Shown here piece after piece: positions 42,508-51,740 of a stretch of DNA of 64,000 nucleotides. The DNA lies in assembly GCA_020629275.1 (NCBI GenBank), contig JAHDDQ010000001.1, positions 56,566 to 120,565 of the forward strand, given 5' to 3'. Position numbers and translations under genes: made by a program. The notes under the pieces were generated by a model. The model was not told the origin of the DNA, did not search any database, and saw nothing but the letters and a program-made list of their open reading frames with translations. Position 1 is the first letter of the stretch. Each line of letters begins with the position of its first letter. The stretch is from Tenacibaculum sp. GTDB taxonomy: Bacteria; Bacteroidota; Bacteroidia; Flavobacteriales; Flavobacteriaceae.

Positions 42508-44328
42508 CTAAAAACTCTCTGGTAGTGTATAAATTCTATCCTTATTAACATCTTTTAAGTAAACCATTAAAGGCTCAAAGTATGCTAACATAGGTTTAGC
42601 ACTCAAGCCAGAGCCTAAATTCTCTTGTAAATGAGCCCTCCAGTCTACACTAGCACCTGGGTACATAAGGTTTTTAATAAACTCTCCAACCTCTTTGTTG
42701 CCGTAATAATTTGTAGCATGAGGATCTTGTTTTAAGATATTTTTTGAAATGTGATCATGCAATTGAAACAATAAAATATATGACAAGGCATAATCATAAT
42801 ACTGAGCAGGATCATTATTAATATGCGTTTTAGTAGCAGCATCACAATACTCCTCACCTCTTTCAGTTGGTGGCACAATACCCTGATACTTTCGTTTAAT
42901 GCTCCACCACGATTTATTAAACTCATCTTTAGGTAAATCATCACTATATAATCCTTTTTCAAACTGTGTCATAACACCAGAAGCCCAAGGAATAAGAATT
43001 ACATAATTTAACGCCTCTTTTAATAGTAGTTGAGTATCATCAGTCTTTACATCCTCCCCAATTAAATTTAAACCTTGTAAAAATGGTTTCTGTAAAGATG
43101 CCAATCCCATTAAACTCCCCATAGCTTCATGATAAGCTCTGTTTGCTCCTCCTCTTAAAACTATAGGCACATCAGAGTTACTGTACTCCATATAGTAATA
43201 TATATGTCCAAGTTCGTGCAAAGTAGTTTCCCACCACTCTGTATTGGCTTCAACGCTCATTAAAGACCTTACATCTTCTGCGTTGTTCATATGCCAAGCC
43301 GATGCATGATTGTTCTTTTTATAATTAACCGAATCTGGCAAAGGATATAAGCTCGACTTGGTATAAAAAGTCTCAGGTAGAGCATCAAAACCCATGCTCT
43401 TATAAAATTTCTCTCCTTCCTTAACAATCCACTCCGGAGATTTTTCACCTAACACCTTGTCTAAATCTAGTCCTTCAACATTAACCATTGCGGTCCAATC
43501 TTGCCCCCAACGGTTTGGCAACCAATGTGCAGGAATCATATCTGGCACTTCTTTATTATACTTAGCAGCTAAATTATATCTTGCCCAAGTGTGAATTTCT
43601 CTGTAAAGTGGCCAAATATCTTTAACCATTTGATTGTTCAGCTCAACCATTTCTTTTGTTGTCATTCCATAATCAGAAACTTGATAATTAAAGTAATCTT
43701 TATAATCCAATGCTTGAACAGATTTATTTCTTAGATCTCTTAAATTAGCTAATCCATCTTTTAACTCCTTCCCCACTTCTTTACTTGCCTGCCATGCTTG
43801 CAATCTGTCTTGTAAATTTTTACTACTTCTTAAAATGCTGTCAATTTGGTTAGGACTAACCTCCTTATTATTAATGGTATACTTATGGCCAAATAGTTTT
43901 TTAGTTTGCTCTGTACTTGCCTTAATATTTTGCTTAACAACATCAGCTGCCACCTGAGGATTGCTTCCGGCACTATATAAAATAGCTTCCAACTGCTTTA
44001 CTTGCAATTTGGTTAATTCATCTTTCTTTTTTAAATAAGTTCTGCTTTTCTCAATATTCTCTACACTTCCTGTAAATTCAGCCATTGCTTCATCAGCAAT
44101 TTCGGCTTGTTTACTTGTAATAGTATCACCTTCCATAATCATAGTGTTCAGCTTCCAAGCGGCTTCTGAAGATACTATCATTAGCTCTTGATACTTCTTG
44201 TTATAATCTTCTAAAAAAGCAGAAACTTCATTTTGGAAGGATTCAGAACTAACTTTAGCGTTATCTTGTTGATTACATGAACTAAAAATTAAGCCAATAA
44301 AAGTGGCATAAATAATAAGGTGTTTCAT
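42508..44328 (-). CDS. M2 family peptidyl-dipeptidase (ACE-like), lipoprotein
   Basis: The 606-residue protein has a signal peptide with lipobox Cys17 (IGLIFSSC). The zinc site is HELGH in TTLHELGHIYYYMEYS near 368, with the third ligand Glu in YHEAMGSLMGLAS near 398, matching the angiotensin-converting-enzyme family. Other markers are PAHWLPNRWGQDW near 272 and the HINNDPAQYYDYALSYILLFQLHDHI segment near 507 (written in part). It removes C-terminal dipeptides from peptides in the envelope. A -7 box lies 26 bp before its ATG. Confidence 0.93.
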   Translation of the reverse strand: MKHLIIYATFIGLIFSSCNQQDNAKVSSESFQNEVSAFLEDYNKKYQELMIVSSEAAWKLNTMIMEGDTITSKQAEIADEAMAEFTGSVENIEKSRTYLKKKDELTKLQVKQLEAILYSAGSNPQVAADVVKQNIKASTEQTKKLFGHKYTINNKEVSPNQIDSILRSSKNLQDRLQAWQASKEVGKELKDGLANLRDLRNKSVQALDYKDYFNYQVSDYGMTTKEMVELNNQMVKDIWPLYREIHTWARYNLAAKYNKEVPDMIPAHWLPNRWGQDWTAMVNVEGLDLDKVLGEKSPEWIVKEGEKFYKSMGFDALPETFYTKSSLYPLPDSVNYKKNNHASAWHMNNAEDVRSLMSVEANTEWWETTLHELGHIYYYMEYSNSDVPIVLRGGANRAYHEAMGSLMGLASLQKPFLQGLNLIGEDVKTDDTQLLLKEALNYVILIPWASGVMTQFEKGLYSDDLPKDEFNKSWWSIKRKYQGIVPPTERGEEYCDAATKTHINNDPAQYYDYALSYILLFQLHDHISKNILKQDPHATNYYGNKEVGEFIKNLMYPGASVDWRAHLQENLGSGLSAKPMLAYFEPLMVYLKDVNKDRIYTLPESF

Positions 44329-44339
44329 AAAAGTTTAAA

Positions 44340-44371
44340 TTTGATTAATTCACGCAAAAGTACTGATTTTG
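44340..44371 (+). promoter_or_regulatory. promoter of the TPR gene
   Basis: TTTG (44340-44343), 20 bases, then TGATTTTG (44364-44371), one base off TAnnTTTG. The box overlaps the TTG used as start of the TPR frame. It is interleaved with the oppositely directed box of the M2 peptidase gene. Confidence 0.55.
44354..44362 (-). promoter_or_regulatory. -7 box of the M2 peptidase gene
   Basis: TACTTTTGC on the minus strand fully matches TAnnTTTGC and gives a leader of about 20 bases before the ATG at 44328. The -33 region holds only a T-rich tract. Confidence 0.6.
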
Positions 44372-44932
44372 GAATTAAAGGAAAAAGCAAAAAAAGCATA
44401 CGATACAGGAGACTTCAAACAAGCTCATAACTTATACGAGCAAGCTATTAAATTAGATAAAAAAAATTCGTATTTAAGATATGAGAAAGGAATGTGCTTG
44501 TTAAAGCTTAACGAAAAAGAAAAAGCACTTGGTGAATTAGAGATCGCATCTCAATTACAGCCCAATAACCCTTTCAGGTTCTCTTCAAAAGCTTATATAA
44601 AAGCTCAACTAGGTCATATTGACTCTGCAATTGAAGATTATAAAAAAGCTATAGAACTTGACCCCGAAGATATTATTGCAATGAATAATTTAGGGCTTTT
44701 GGAGGAAAGAAAAGGTAGGCCAGCCAACGCACAGGCTAATCACAAAAAAGTTGAAGAACTTCTGAAAAAAAATCCGTCATTAAGTGAAATTGCAAACCAG
44801 AATCCTAATGTAACCAAAGAAGAATCTATACCCGAACCAAAAAAAACATATTCTTCAATTATTAAAAGTGTATTTGCCTCAAAAGAAGGATTTAAAGAAT
44901 TCATCGCCTTTTTAACCAATAAAAAGAAATAA
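44369..44932 (+). CDS. TPR protein
   Basis: The 187-residue soluble protein has three tetratricopeptide units: AKKAYDTGDFKQAHNLYEQAIKLD (about 7-30), LRYEKGMCLLKLNEKEKALGELEIASQL and SKAYIKAQLGHIDSAIEDYKKAIELDPEDI (about 70-100), followed by MNNLGLLEERKGR. The tail is basic. No signal peptide, so it acts in the cytoplasm as a scaffold. The start is unclear: no ATG or GTG precedes the first TPR, and the TTG at 44369 overlaps a promoter box. It ends 1 bp before the AddB-like gene and is co-transcribed with it. Confidence 0.78.
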   Translation: MELKEKAKKAYDTGDFKQAHNLYEQAIKLDKKNSYLRYEKGMCLLKLNEKEKALGELEIASQLQPNNPFRFSSKAYIKAQLGHIDSAIEDYKKAIELDPEDIIAMNNLGLLEERKGRPANAQANHKKVEELLKKNPSLSEIANQNPNVTKEESIPEPKKTYSSIIKSVFASKEGFKEFIAFLTNKKK

Positions 44933-44933
44933 T

Positions 44934-47678
44934 ATGCAAGCGTTTTTGAAGGATGCTGTTGATTTAATTAAAACCAATCATGGGAGCGATTTAAGAAAAA
45001 TTCTCGTTTTAGTACCTAATAAAAGAGCCGTAATTTTCTTTAAAAATCATATTGCTAATACATACACCGAAAGTCTTTTTTTACCAACATTTATAAGTAT
45101 CGATGAGTTTGCTGCAGATGTAACTAAACAAACATTAGCCGAACCAATTGATCTCTTATTTGAATTTTATCACATTTATAAAAGTATTGAAAAAGAAAGT
45201 GCTCAACCTTTTGAAGAATTTATTCAATGGGCAGCAGTACTAATAAAAGATTTTAGTGATTTAGACTCTCAACTTGTTGACACAAATGACTTTTTTAAAT
45301 ATGTATATACATACTTTGAGCTACAGCAATGGAGCCCAGATCCTAAAGAATTAACAGATTTTCAAATTCAATATTTACATTTCTGGAAATCGATAGAAAA
45401 ATACTACATAGCACTAAAAAAATACTTAAAAACCCAACAAGTAAATTATCAGGGAGGATTGTTTAGAAATTTACTTGAAACAATTAAACTAATTGGAAGT
45501 AAGGAGGATTTTTTACTCAAAAAATACGATCAAATCTATTGCTTAGGCTTTAATGCACTTACCAAAAGCGAAGAACAACTTTTTGATTTTCTTTACAAGC
45601 AAAACAAAACCACTTTTTTGTTTGACTACGACAAATTTTATTTTGAATCAAAACAACATGAAGCCGGTAGTTTTCTCAGAAAATATAAAAAAGAGTTTTC
45701 TTGGATTAAAAATAAAGCATACGATTATTACAAAACCGAACCCAAACAAATAAACGCTTACGGCTTAAACAACACGGAAGATCAGGCCTTTTTTACTGGA
45801 CATCTCTTAACTAAAGTCAATCCTAAAAAAACTGTCGTTGTACTCGCAGATGAGAATACAATTGACATGAGCCTTTTAAACCTACCTGATAACATTACAG
45901 ATGTTAACATAACATTGGGCTATCCTTTCAAAAACAGCATCTTTTACGACTTTGTACTACTTATATTCGATTTACATCTTTTTTTCAACACAGATAACAC
46001 ATTTTACTACAAGCACGCTTTAGAAGTGTTGAAACACCCTGTACTATCGGCCGAAATTGATCCAAAAGTACTTAGCGAAATTGAAAAATTCTTAACCAAA
46101 AATAATGTTATTAGGATTAATGCAGATATATTTAAAAAACAGTTTTCAAACCTGCCAGAGGTCGTTAATGAGCTATTCACCAAATGGGATACCAAACCCG
46201 CACCATTTTTAAAAAAGTTTATAAACGTTATTGAGCAACTAGATCAACTACCTAGTAGTAACGATTTACAAAGAGAGCATACCTTTTTATTAAAAAATAC
46301 AGTTCAAAAATTATATTCATACTGCATAAAACACGACTTTTTAGAAAATATTAAAATTGTTAAAAAGCTTATTGAAGTTCTTTTAAAGAGTAAAAGCACA
46401 CCCTTTATTGGCGAACCCTTAAAAGGACTACAAATTATGGGAATGCTTGAAACACGTTTACTCGACTTTGATCATGTAATAATGCTTTCAACAAACGAAG
46501 GGGTTTTACCAAAAGATAAGTTTGAACAATCGTTCATTCCGCTTGAAATAAAAAACTACTTTAAACTAACTACTTATAAAGAAAGAGATAGTGTTTTTGC
46601 CTATCATTTTTACAGACTTTTACAAAGATCAAAAAAAGCTGATTTACTTTATATAGCTACTCCTAGTGCCGAAAATTCTAATGCAGAACCAAGTAGGTTT
46701 ATTCAACAAATTGAATATGAGTTACCAAAATACAACAGCAATATAATTTTTAAAAATAATAAAGTAAATCTCGAAAAAATTAAGAAAGAAGATTTTAATA
46801 CAGATGCTAAAGTATCAAAAACAAATTTCTTTTTTGAAAAATGTAAAGAATTGTTTACAAGAGGATTATCTCCAACTGCTTTAATTACTTATTTAAATTG
46901 CCCACTAGACTTTTATTATAAATACATTGTAGGAACTAGAGAAGATCAAGAAATTGATGAGGAAGTGGAAGACCGTATTTTAGGTACTATAATTCATAAT
47001 GTTCTCTATCGGCTTTATTTGCCGCACATAGGCAAAAAATTAGAAGAAAATACGCTACAATTCAATAAGGAAACAATCATAAAAATGGTTGAAACTGAAT
47101 TTGAAGAATTCTTTAAAAAAGAAGATTATAAAGTAGGCAAAAATTTACTTCGCTTTGAATTAGCTACCGACCTAATTAATAGATTTATTAAGAACGAAAA
47201 AAAGATTGTAAAAAACAGTAACAAAAATATTACACCCGTTGCTTTAGAAAAAGAATTATCAACAATTATAAAGTTTAACGAACACAGCATTAAGCTTAAA
47301 GGGACTATTGATAGAATAGATAAAATTGATGGGTTTTACGAGGTTATTGATTATAAAACAGGTCAAGGCGAAGAAAGAGAGCTAGCAATAAAAACTATTG
47401 ATGAAAGCAAAGAAAAACACAAAGCATTTCAGCTCTTATTTTATACTAAACTTTTAAATAGTAACTCTAAAACCCCTAAAGATGTTACAGCATCCATTCT
47501 TTTTCTTAAAAAATTAAACGAAGGTTACAAAAGACTAAAATTTGAAAAGAAAAACAATATTGATCAAGCTGCAATAAATGCATTTGAAAAAGAACTAAAA
47601 GGCATTATTGATGAGTTGCTAAATCCTGATATTGAGTTAACACATAATGAAGATTCAAAATACTGTAAGTATTGCTAA
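44934..47678 (+). CDS. AddB-like PD-(D/E)XK nuclease / inactive helicase
   Basis: The 914-residue protein has the AddB plan: a helicase-like N-terminal two thirds (LVPNKRAVIFFKNHI near 25, FISIDEFA near 52, no Walker A lysine) and a RecB-type nuclease at about 650-914 with CPLDFYYKYIVG, LGTIIHNVLYRLY, YEVIDYKTGQ (catalytic D and K) and FQLLFYTKLL. AddB proteins usually carry four Cys for a 4Fe-4S cluster: one in CPxxF and three at the C-terminus. Here the chain ends at KYCKYC, so the last Cys is missing. It may pair with an AddA encoded elsewhere for double-strand break repair. Confidence 0.82.
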   Translation: MQAFLKDAVDLIKTNHGSDLRKILVLVPNKRAVIFFKNHIANTYTESLFLPTFISIDEFAADVTKQTLAEPIDLLFEFYHIYKSIEKESAQPFEEFIQWAAVLIKDFSDLDSQLVDTNDFFKYVYTYFELQQWSPDPKELTDFQIQYLHFWKSIEKYYIALKKYLKTQQVNYQGGLFRNLLETIKLIGSKEDFLLKKYDQIYCLGFNALTKSEEQLFDFLYKQNKTTFLFDYDKFYFESKQHEAGSFLRKYKKEFSWIKNKAYDYYKTEPKQINAYGLNNTEDQAFFTGHLLTKVNPKKTVVVLADENTIDMSLLNLPDNITDVNITLGYPFKNSIFYDFVLLIFDLHLFFNTDNTFYYKHALEVLKHPVLSAEIDPKVLSEIEKFLTKNNVIRINADIFKKQFSNLPEVVNELFTKWDTKPAPFLKKFINVIEQLDQLPSSNDLQREHTFLLKNTVQKLYSYCIKHDFLENIKIVKKLIEVLLKSKSTPFIGEPLKGLQIMGMLETRLLDFDHVIMLSTNEGVLPKDKFEQSFIPLEIKNYFKLTTYKERDSVFAYHFYRLLQRSKKADLLYIATPSAENSNAEPSRFIQQIEYELPKYNSNIIFKNNKVNLEKIKKEDFNTDAKVSKTNFFFEKCKELFTRGLSPTALITYLNCPLDFYYKYIVGTREDQEIDEEVEDRILGTIIHNVLYRLYLPHIGKKLEENTLQFNKETIIKMVETEFEEFFKKEDYKVGKNLLRFELATDLINRFIKNEKKIVKNSNKNITPVALEKELSTIIKFNEHSIKLKGTIDRIDKIDGFYEVIDYKTGQGEERELAIKTIDESKEKHKAFQLLFYTKLLNSNSKTPKDVTASILFLKKLNEGYKRLKFEKKNNIDQAAINAFEKELKGIIDELLNPDIELTHNEDSKYCKYC

Positions 47679-48155
47679 CTATTTCTTTTCAAAATCTAAA
47701 GATACAGAGTTAATACAGTATCTTAAGCCAGTCGGCCTTGGACCATCTTCAAATACATGTCCTAAATGCCCATCACACTTTGAACAAACAATTTCGATAC
47801 GCTTCATACCAAAGCTATTATCAGTAATCTCTTTAATATTACTATTATCAACGGGTTTCCAAAAACTAGGCCAGCCAGAACCAGAGTCATATTTTTCTTC
47901 AGATGAAAACAATGGGTTTGCACATCCTGCACAAACATAAACACCTGTTTCTTCATGCTTATAAAACTCGCCAGTAAAAGCTCTTTCCGTTCCTTTTTCA
48001 CGTAAAACTCTGTACTCTTCCTTCGTTAATTTATCCTTCCAATTATCTTTAGTATCCATACTATTTACATTTTGTATATTACCCGAGTTATTTTGGCCAT
48101 CGCATCCAGCACTAATAAACAAAAATAGACTTAAAATATAAGATTGTAATTTCAT
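47679..48155 (-). CDS. msrB: peptide methionine (R)-S-oxide reductase, envelope form
   Basis: The 158-residue protein repairs methionine R-sulfoxide. It has a signal peptide with lipobox-like Cys18 (FISAGC). The MsrB domain has the zinc Cys pairs CAGC near 83 and CSKC near 133, [10 protein letters not shown] near 103, [19 protein letters not shown] near 138 with the catalytic Cys in RYC. All key residues are present. An alternative ATG at residue 32 would give a cytoplasmic form. It converges on the AddB-like gene with no gap between stops. Confidence 0.93.
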   Translation of the reverse strand: MKLQSYILSLFLFISAGCDGQNNSGNIQNVNSMDTKDNWKDKLTKEEYRVLREKGTERAFTGEFYKHEETGVYVCAGCANPLFSSEEKYDSGSGWPSFWKPVDNSNIKEITDNSFGMKRIEIVCSKCDGHLGHVFEDGPRPTGLRYCINSVSLDFEKK

Positions 48156-48159
48156 TTAG

Positions 48160-49008
48160 TTAGTATAATAAATCAACAACGACCAATAAACCGAATAACA
48201 CACTAGCTATTCCGTTTGTTGTAAAAAAGGCTAAATTTATACGACTTAAATCGTTAGGTTTAATAATTAAGTGCTGATAAACTAGCAGCACATTAAAAAC
48301 CAATACTCCTAACCAATACAACCAACCAAATTCGTAGTAATAACCCGCAGCAACAATTGTTATTGCAGTTAATAGATGCAAAAAAACAGATAATCTCATA
48401 GATTTAACAGTACCCAAAACAACGGGTACTGACCACAAATTAAGTGACTTATCAAAATCACTATCCTGCAATGAGTAAATAATGTCAAAACCACTCACCC
48501 AGGTAATTACCGTTAGCGAAAATAGAATAGGCAACCAATTAAATACACCTGTAACAGCTAAATACGCCCCTATTGGAGCTAAAGACAAGCCCAACCCTAA
48601 AATAAAATGACATAAAAACGTGAAGCGTTTAGTAAGGCTATAACCCAAAATAACAATTAATGCAATAGGCGATAAATAAAAGCAAATAGTATTAATAAAG
48701 TAAGTTGTTAATACGAATAGAATGGAATTTGTTATTACAAATATGAGTGCCTGATTTGGCGAAATTTGTTTTGAAGGTATTTCTCTTTCAACGGTTCTTG
48801 GATTTTTTAAATCAATAGATCTATCAATGTATCTATTAAAAGCCATAGCCGCATTTCTTGCAAAAACCATGCATAATAATACTGGAATTAATAAATGCCA
48901 ACTGAATGAATATCCTTCAGAAACACCCAAAAAAAACCCAATTAAAGCAAAAGGCATTGCAAAAATTGTATGACTAAATTTAACTAAAGATAAATATTTG
49001 TTAATCAT
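48160..49008 (-). CDS. UbiA family prenyltransferase
   Basis: The 282-residue integral membrane protein has about eight membrane segments and both Asp-rich sites of UbiA enzymes: NAAMAFNRYIDRSIDLKNPRT near 53-73 (NxxxDxxxD) and YSLQDSDFDKSL near 175-186. It resembles 4-hydroxybenzoate polyprenyltransferase-type proteins; in Bacteroidota such a protein (MqnP-like) is often tied to futalosine-route menaquinone synthesis. No other menaquinone gene is beside it, so the substrate is not certain. Its start overlaps the upstream hydrolase gene by 8 bp and msrB follows after 4 bp. Confidence 0.85.
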   Translation of the reverse strand: MINKYLSLVKFSHTIFAMPFALIGFFLGVSEGYSFSWHLLIPVLLCMVFARNAAMAFNRYIDRSIDLKNPRTVEREIPSKQISPNQALIFVITNSILFVLTTYFINTICFYLSPIALIVILGYSLTKRFTFLCHFILGLGLSLAPIGAYLAVTGVFNWLPILFSLTVITWVSGFDIIYSLQDSDFDKSLNLWSVPVVLGTVKSMRLSVFLHLLTAITIVAAGYYYEFGWLYWLGVLVFNVLLVYQHLIIKPNDLSRINLAFFTTNGIASVLFGLLVVVDLLY

Positions 49009-49855
49009 TATTTTCTGTCAGTTTATTCAGCCAATCACCAATCATTTCAAAAACAAGTTCTTTACCATAATCATTATGTGGTTCATGATATACACCATCT
49101 AACAACTCAAATCTTAGCAAACTCTTATTTTTAACTTTTTCGGCAAATGACATACTTGCTTTATGTGAGGTAATTCTATCTCCAGTACCATGGTATAGTA
49201 ATAATGGTGTATTTAACTTATTTGCACGTTTTAATATGCGAATTCCTCCCAGTCGTGCTGCAAAATAAAATCTTAATGTAATTCTTGAATGAGACAAATT
49301 ATCAACCAAATACTCACTTAAATATTTTCTATCTCTACTAATTGCTTGTCTATCTAAACCTGTTCTTTGAGGTAAAGAAGGATGAAATCGCGCTACAAAC
49401 CTTCCTATTCTGAGTTTGAGCGTAGATGGTACATTTACCAATTTTATCCAAGGAGAAGAAGCAATTGCACCAATAACCTTTTTGGTAGGATTGGAAAGTA
49501 GATAATTCAATAAAATATTAGCTCCCATGCTATGAGCAAACAAAATAACAGGAAGGTCTGGATATAATTCATCCGCCTTTTTAACCAAACACCGCATATT
49601 CTCAACCATAGCTGTTAAAGAGGGTGCATCTCCCCTTTTGCCGTCAGATTTACCATGACCTATCTGATCGAAACCAATCACATGAAATCCATTTGATAAA
49701 AAACACTCTACAAATGGGTTATACAAACCAACATGGCCGCCCATTCCATGAGTAAAACCAACTACTCCTTTAACAGAACCTGTATTTTTCCAAAGCATTC
49801 CATGAATTGAGTGCCCAGTACTTAACTTCCATGATAATTCTGTAGCGTTTTCCAA
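49001..49855 (-). CDS. alpha/beta hydrolase, monoacylglycerol lipase-like
   Basis: The 284-residue soluble protein has the lysophospholipase/monoglyceride lipase pattern: GFTHGMGGHVGLYNPF near 32-47 (HG oxyanion loop), GFDQIGHGKSDGKRGDAPS near 60-78, nucleophile Ser in FAHSMGANILLNYLL near 108, Asp in YHGTGDRITSHKA near 225 and His in GVYHEPHND near 256. It likely hydrolyses monoacylglycerols or lysolipids. It overlaps the UbiA gene by 8 bp and follows the M23 peptidase gene by 21 bp, all in one direction. Confidence 0.88.
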   Translation of the reverse strand: MENATELSWKLSTGHSIHGMLWKNTGSVKGVVGFTHGMGGHVGLYNPFVECFLSNGFHVIGFDQIGHGKSDGKRGDAPSLTAMVENMRCLVKKADELYPDLPVILFAHSMGANILLNYLLSNPTKKVIGAIASSPWIKLVNVPSTLKLRIGRFVARFHPSLPQRTGLDRQAISRDRKYLSEYLVDNLSHSRITLRFYFAARLGGIRILKRANKLNTPLLLYHGTGDRITSHKASMSFAEKVKNKSLLRFELLDGVYHEPHNDYGKELVFEMIGDWLNKLTENND

Positions 49856-49876
49856 AATATCTAATTAAACATAAAT

Positions 49877-51592
49877 TTATAAAGAAAAAGGTATATTATT
49901 AACTGTTTTGTTACCTACTTTATCTCTAACAATAATTTGTATTTCATGTTTACCAGGCTTAGTTGGCAAATGATTATCAAAATAATATGTTAATTCATTT
50001 TTTTTATGCTCATACTCCATTAAAACCCACTTACCATCTATAGTTCCATAATAGCTTTTAATCCCTGAAAAATTATCCTTTATTGTATAAACAAGCTTAT
50101 TTAACCCAGATATATTTTGATTAGGGACAAAATTTTTAGGTTCAACCTTAGGCTTCTTGGTATCAATAGCAAGAGCGTATTTTCCTAAATACTTTGTTTT
50201 AATAGTGATAAACCCATTACTATAATTACCTCTGTTATAATAAGGTTTGCCATTATCAATTTCTGCAATAAAAGCTTTACTTCTCAAGTTTTTAGGAATA
50301 CTTTCTGCATTAATAGATAGCGTTATACGCTTATGTAGAGGCACGTACTTATTATGAATATTATATATCGGAGAAGCGTATTTTGTGACTGAACTATCAA
50401 TACTAAATTCAAAATTAATATCGGAATACAACGCACCCTCAGGCATGGCTAAAACTACATATTCATTCTGGAAGGAATTGTACTCGTCATACTTAAAGTC
50501 ATAATTTATAGGAGGATTTATAGTCGATTTTTCAATCTTACCAGTAAAATCAAACTTTAAAACGGAGGTATTCGCATAAGAATCTTTCACAATAATTTCT
50601 ACAGTGTGTTTTAAAGTATCTTTCACTTTATAATATCCTTTGTTTATAACGTTTGAATAAGTGTTTAAATAATTACCAGGATCAATAAAGCACTTTTGAA
50701 TTTTTAAACTTGCTTTTTTCCATTTCTCAAAATCTACTAACGAATTTATATAACGAGTCTCAGCAAAAGAAACTTGATCTAAATCATGCATAAAGTGAGT
50801 AACCCCATCAATTTTCAACTCAATCGAATAAATACCACATCTGTTTGATGTATTATTTAAATAATCAGTAACCGAAACACCAAACCCAACTTCGCCTGAT
50901 AAAACAATATCTTTATAATTCGAAATATAGTATCCATCCTTACCATTAGTAGGCTTTAGTATAATTGATTCCGTTTTATTATTTACGTAACTGTTAACAT
51001 CCTTAGGATAAATACCAAGCATGGTTATACTTGGAGGGATGTCATCTTTAATATCAAAGTTAAATAGCAATGGATTTATGGGTACTTGGTTCTGATCTCT
51101 AATCTCGAAGTGTAAATGTGGACCTCCAGATCCTCCCGTATTACCTGATAAAGCAATTACTTCTCCTCTTTTAACCACCAAATCTCCAGCCTGAGGAAAA
51201 AGTTCAATAGTAAATGTTCGTTTCGCATATTGCTTATCGCTAACATACTTCTGTATAGTTTCATTAAATTTTTGCAAATGCGCATAGACACTAGTGTGAC
51301 CATCTGGGTGTTTAATATATAAACACTTACCATACCCACCAGTAGCAATTTTAATTCGAGCCACATAACCATCTTCAATAGCGTAAATATTTCTTCCTTC
51401 CTTACCTCCTGTTTTAATATCTAATCCTCCATGAAAGTGGTTTGACCTAATTTCAGCAAAATTACCCGACAATAATAAGGTGGTATCTAAAGGCGAATGA
51501 TAATTGTAAGATTTATATTTATCTGTTTGTGAGTAACTGCAAAAAACAAGTGTGCACAAATAAAATATTATTGTGATTTTTTTAGAGATCAT
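49877..51592 (-). CDS. M23 family metallopeptidase (large, LytM domain)
   Basis: The 571-residue exported protein has a signal peptide (IIFYLCTLVFCSYSQ) and the LytM domain near the N-terminus: RSNHFHGGLDIKTGGKEG near 48-65 (HxxxD), YAHLQKF near 103 and PHLHFEIRDQN near 160. The remaining 400 residues are beta-rich with Ig-like or sandwich domains (about 190-571), including a last module YTIKDNFSGIKSYYGTIDGKW near 505. Bacteroidota carry this layout in endopeptidases of the envelope. It is first in the minus-strand run down to msrB. Confidence 0.88.
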   Translation of the reverse strand: MISKKITIIFYLCTLVFCSYSQTDKYKSYNYHSPLDTTLLLSGNFAEIRSNHFHGGLDIKTGGKEGRNIYAIEDGYVARIKIATGGYGKCLYIKHPDGHTSVYAHLQKFNETIQKYVSDKQYAKRTFTIELFPQAGDLVVKRGEVIALSGNTGGSGGPHLHFEIRDQNQVPINPLLFNFDIKDDIPPSITMLGIYPKDVNSYVNNKTESIILKPTNGKDGYYISNYKDIVLSGEVGFGVSVTDYLNNTSNRCGIYSIELKIDGVTHFMHDLDQVSFAETRYINSLVDFEKWKKASLKIQKCFIDPGNYLNTYSNVINKGYYKVKDTLKHTVEIIVKDSYANTSVLKFDFTGKIEKSTINPPINYDFKYDEYNSFQNEYVVLAMPEGALYSDINFEFSIDSSVTKYASPIYNIHNKYVPLHKRITLSINAESIPKNLRSKAFIAEIDNGKPYYNRGNYSNGFITIKTKYLGKYALAIDTKKPKVEPKNFVPNQNISGLNKLVYTIKDNFSGIKSYYGTIDGKWVLMEYEHKKNELTYYFDNHLPTKPGKHEIQIIVRDKVGNKTVNNIPFSL

Positions 51593-51740
51593 AAAAATGA
51601 ATGAATACGTAGATTTTCTACAAATACTATGGTATAAAATATATAAAGCCTAAACTTATTTAATATTTTTGAATTTATTAACAGTGTTACACATTTCAAA
51701 TTAACACTGCTTTGTTCAAATTGAAATAATATCGTACTAA

